From positions 186,001 to 250,000 of the forward strand of contig NZ_PJBC01000066.1 of the NCBI RefSeq assembly GCF_002836515.1: a stretch of 64,000 nt of DNA, in the 5' to 3' direction. The DNA is from Pseudomonas sp. Choline-02u-1. GTDB lineage: Bacteria; Pseudomonadota; Gammaproteobacteria; Pseudomonadales; Pseudomonadaceae. Below are positions 62,313-64,000 of the stretch, in pieces; the stretch's first letter is position 1, and every line of letters begins with the position of its first letter. The notes below the pieces were generated by a model. The model was not told the origin of the DNA. It worked only from the letters and a program-made list of their open reading frames with translations, and made no database searches. The position numbers and the translations under genes are program-made.

Positions 62313-62386
62313 AAAGATCGCTGCCTGCAGTAATGTCTACACGTAAAGTGATGTAGATATTGTTGCAGGAAGCGATCTTTTTTTGT
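62313..62386 (+). terminator. Rho-independent terminator after the permease gene
   Basis: AAAGATCGCT...CCTGCA pairs with TGCAGG...AGCGATCTTT, ending in T7. The loop is long (about 35 bases) and itself has a short inner pairing (TCTACA / TGTAGA). Confidence 0.75.
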
Positions 62387-62678
62387 TGTTGCAGTACTTG
62401 AGGGGTTTTCTTTTGTAATTTGGAGAATTAGCTTTGCGAGTATTTCCATGTCATGTGATTTGATGCCTGATGCCGGTTTTAGTGTGAGCGATAGTGGCCA
62501 GTTTTACGCGGAATATTATTTGGTGGTATTTATTCGGTAATGCTTTTGTATTGTTGCGTAGTTGACTGATGTCTGGTCGTGCTGTTCTGGTTTATTGGTA
62601 ATACTTCTCGACGTCAGTTTTTGCTGGGTTCTATTGCTTACTTTGGATTCCATTTTATTTCCTTCAAAGTAAGATCCA
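62387..62678. other. AT-rich promoter region of the last gene, with a 9-base inverted repeat
   Basis: About 290 bases of distinctly lower GC. CTTACTTTG (62637-62645) and CAAAGTAAG (62665-62673) form a perfect inverted repeat ending five bases before the ATG at 62679, where it could mask the ribosome-binding site or bind a regulator. No gene is seen. Confidence 0.55.
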
Positions 62679-64000
62679 ATGTCAGAATTCAATATGAACG
62701 TAGTTGACGAAGTGTCGACGTCCGAGAGTGATCAGCTGGAAAAAATTGCAGCCAGTCTTGAACTCCAAAAAAATCAATCCCCACCGATTGGGTGACTTTG
62801 CCGGGGCGTTGTCCTGGCCTGTTCCATTGACGGTTGCGCAACAAAAAGAAGTTTTGCAAGCCACCGGTGTTTATCTCGATAGTCTCGATTTCATTGCGCT
62901 GCCGGGTGCCGGAGTGCTGGACTATCTGGACGCTGACGAGCGGCTTTCGAATGAGGCGCTGAGTGATCCGCCCACGGCATTGGAGAGCCTCATCAACAGT
63001 CCTCGCGGGCAAGCACTGGGACTTGCAATCCAGACCCGCTTGAACGGCATCGCCACCGATGTCAGCGCCAGCGGATACGCAATGGCCGGCATCCATTTGA
63101 GTGTGCATCAGGGCGATATAGATCAACCGTTACGCGGCAAAGTTGCCGGTTTCGATCTGGCCGCAGAGACACTCTGGGGCAAACCCGCTCTGCAAGTATT
63201 CAATAATCTGGCGGATTACCTGGTCAAGGAGCGTTTGAGCAGCCGCAGACTGGCCGGATTGACCGCCGCCCTGTTGCTGGTTCGCAAGGCGCCCGAGTTT
63301 CTCATCGAAAAGTTGCCCCCTGACTTGAAATACGGCACCACGGCATGGTTCAACCTGACCGTCGCGGCGCGAACGATCGAGGCTCACACACCCGGGAAAG
63401 TCGCCTACATGACGTTCGCCCAAGTCATGGCCGGCGCTGAAAGCGCTGCGCGGATCAACTCGCAAGTTGTTCAGCACGTCCAGGCCGCCGCGCTGGCCGA
63501 TTGGGGTGTAGTAACGGGGTGACGAAAAAGAACCACAATGAACATTACACCCATGACGAGCTGGAAAACGCCAAGACACACTTCAACCTGCAACTGGCCG
63601 ATCGGCTCAATACCTCGATTCTGTTGAACAGCGAATTACCAAGCCGCAAGGCCATCGCTTTGGCGAGACTGAGGACGAAGTTCAAAGGCGACATACCGTT
63701 TGAAGAACGCCTTCTGGAGCAGCGCAAGGTCGCCGCAGTCGATGGTTACTTCCTGCATCCGACACTTAACGGGCAATATTCGCTGCTCGACATCGCCATG
63801 ATGGGAGGGCCTCCCTACTATCAATGGACGACCCGCGATCCACGCTTGTTGCCCCTGTTTGACCAGATCAATGCACCGCTGGAACTTGGCGTGGCAGGGG
63901 CCTTCCAGGCGCAATTTGAAAGCGCTGTCAGCAATCTCAAGCAGGGCGCGCGGCTGTTTGTCAAACATCTGATCGCCGAGTTGCCGCTGGAGGACAGAAA
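62679..64000 (+). pseudogene. Large toxin-like gene, frame interrupted twice (3' end outside window)
   Basis: Reading from ATG at 62679, the frame runs about 30 codons (MSEFNMNVVDEVSTSES...). At a run of seven A (62767-62773) it must shift by one to enter the frame QKINPHRLGDFAGALSWPVP, which stays open to a stop at 63520. A second shift at GGGG (63516-63519) then restores the first frame: TKKNHNEHYTHDELENAKTHF...LPSRKAIALARLRTKFKGDIPFEERLL, open to the window end. The joined product reads like the N-terminal part of the large (over 1000 residues) Pseudomonas toxin-like proteins. Alternatively, the 63519 GTG starts a second, overlapping gene. Whether the shifts are mutations, slippage or sequencing errors cannot be decided here. 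Confidence 0.6.

Overview
The window is high-GC DNA with the gene order and protein sequences of a Pseudomonas of the fluorescens group. Evidence for this is the hisS-yfgM-bamB-der cluster, guaB-guaA, cmoB-cmoA, the icp-asrA pair, gcd with a glucose porin, and many extragenic palindromes of the type that litters these genomes. No rRNA, tRNA or CRISPR array was recognised.

Layout. 0-12 kb is core: the end of hisS, yfgM, bamB and der; a methionine-type aminotransferase overlapping an omega-amidase; leuA with a small leader-peptide ORF; an M23 peptidase; xseA; a TauE/SafE permease; and a zinc-ribbon protein of unknown role. 12-15.3 kb is guaB-guaA. 15.3-18.5 kb is a large dermonecrotic-type toxin gene. 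18.6-26.9 kb is a complete trehalose phosphotransferase locus: treR, two operators, treP, treC, a LamB-type porin, an EIIA-HPr-EI fusion, and an EIIB-like protein without the active cysteine. 27-34 kb holds a multicopper oxidase, tadA, cmoB/cmoA, a chagasin-type inhibitor and a Lon-like protease. 34-37.6 kb is an accessory island. It contains repeats, a DUF6124 gene with a strongly folded leader, a Tn3 transposase relic, and a low-GC Hcp / DUF4225 / small-membrane-protein cassette that looks like a type VI effector-immunity unit. 37.7-44.4 kb holds gcd, an OprB porin, small genes and a siderophore-reductase/PadR pair. 44.8-51.8 kb is a CS1-type (alternate chaperone-usher) fimbrial operon with two pilins and two tip adhesins. 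51.8-57 kb encodes a 1703-residue protein with leucine-rich repeats and a NEL-type E3 ubiquitin ligase domain. 57-62.3 kb has an unusual long penicillin-binding protein and an amino-acid permease. The window ends in a third large toxin-like gene whose frame is broken twice.

How the parts work together. Trehalose would enter through the porin and be phosphorylated during uptake by TreP. The phosphate would come from the EIIA-HPr-EI fusion, and TreC would split trehalose-6-phosphate, all under TreR. Gcd and OprB belong to periplasmic glucose oxidation and glucose uptake. The fimbriae, the two large toxin-like proteins and the Hcp cassette point to interaction with eukaryotic hosts and competing bacteria.

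All identifications come from reading the sequence and from memory of protein families; no database search was run.
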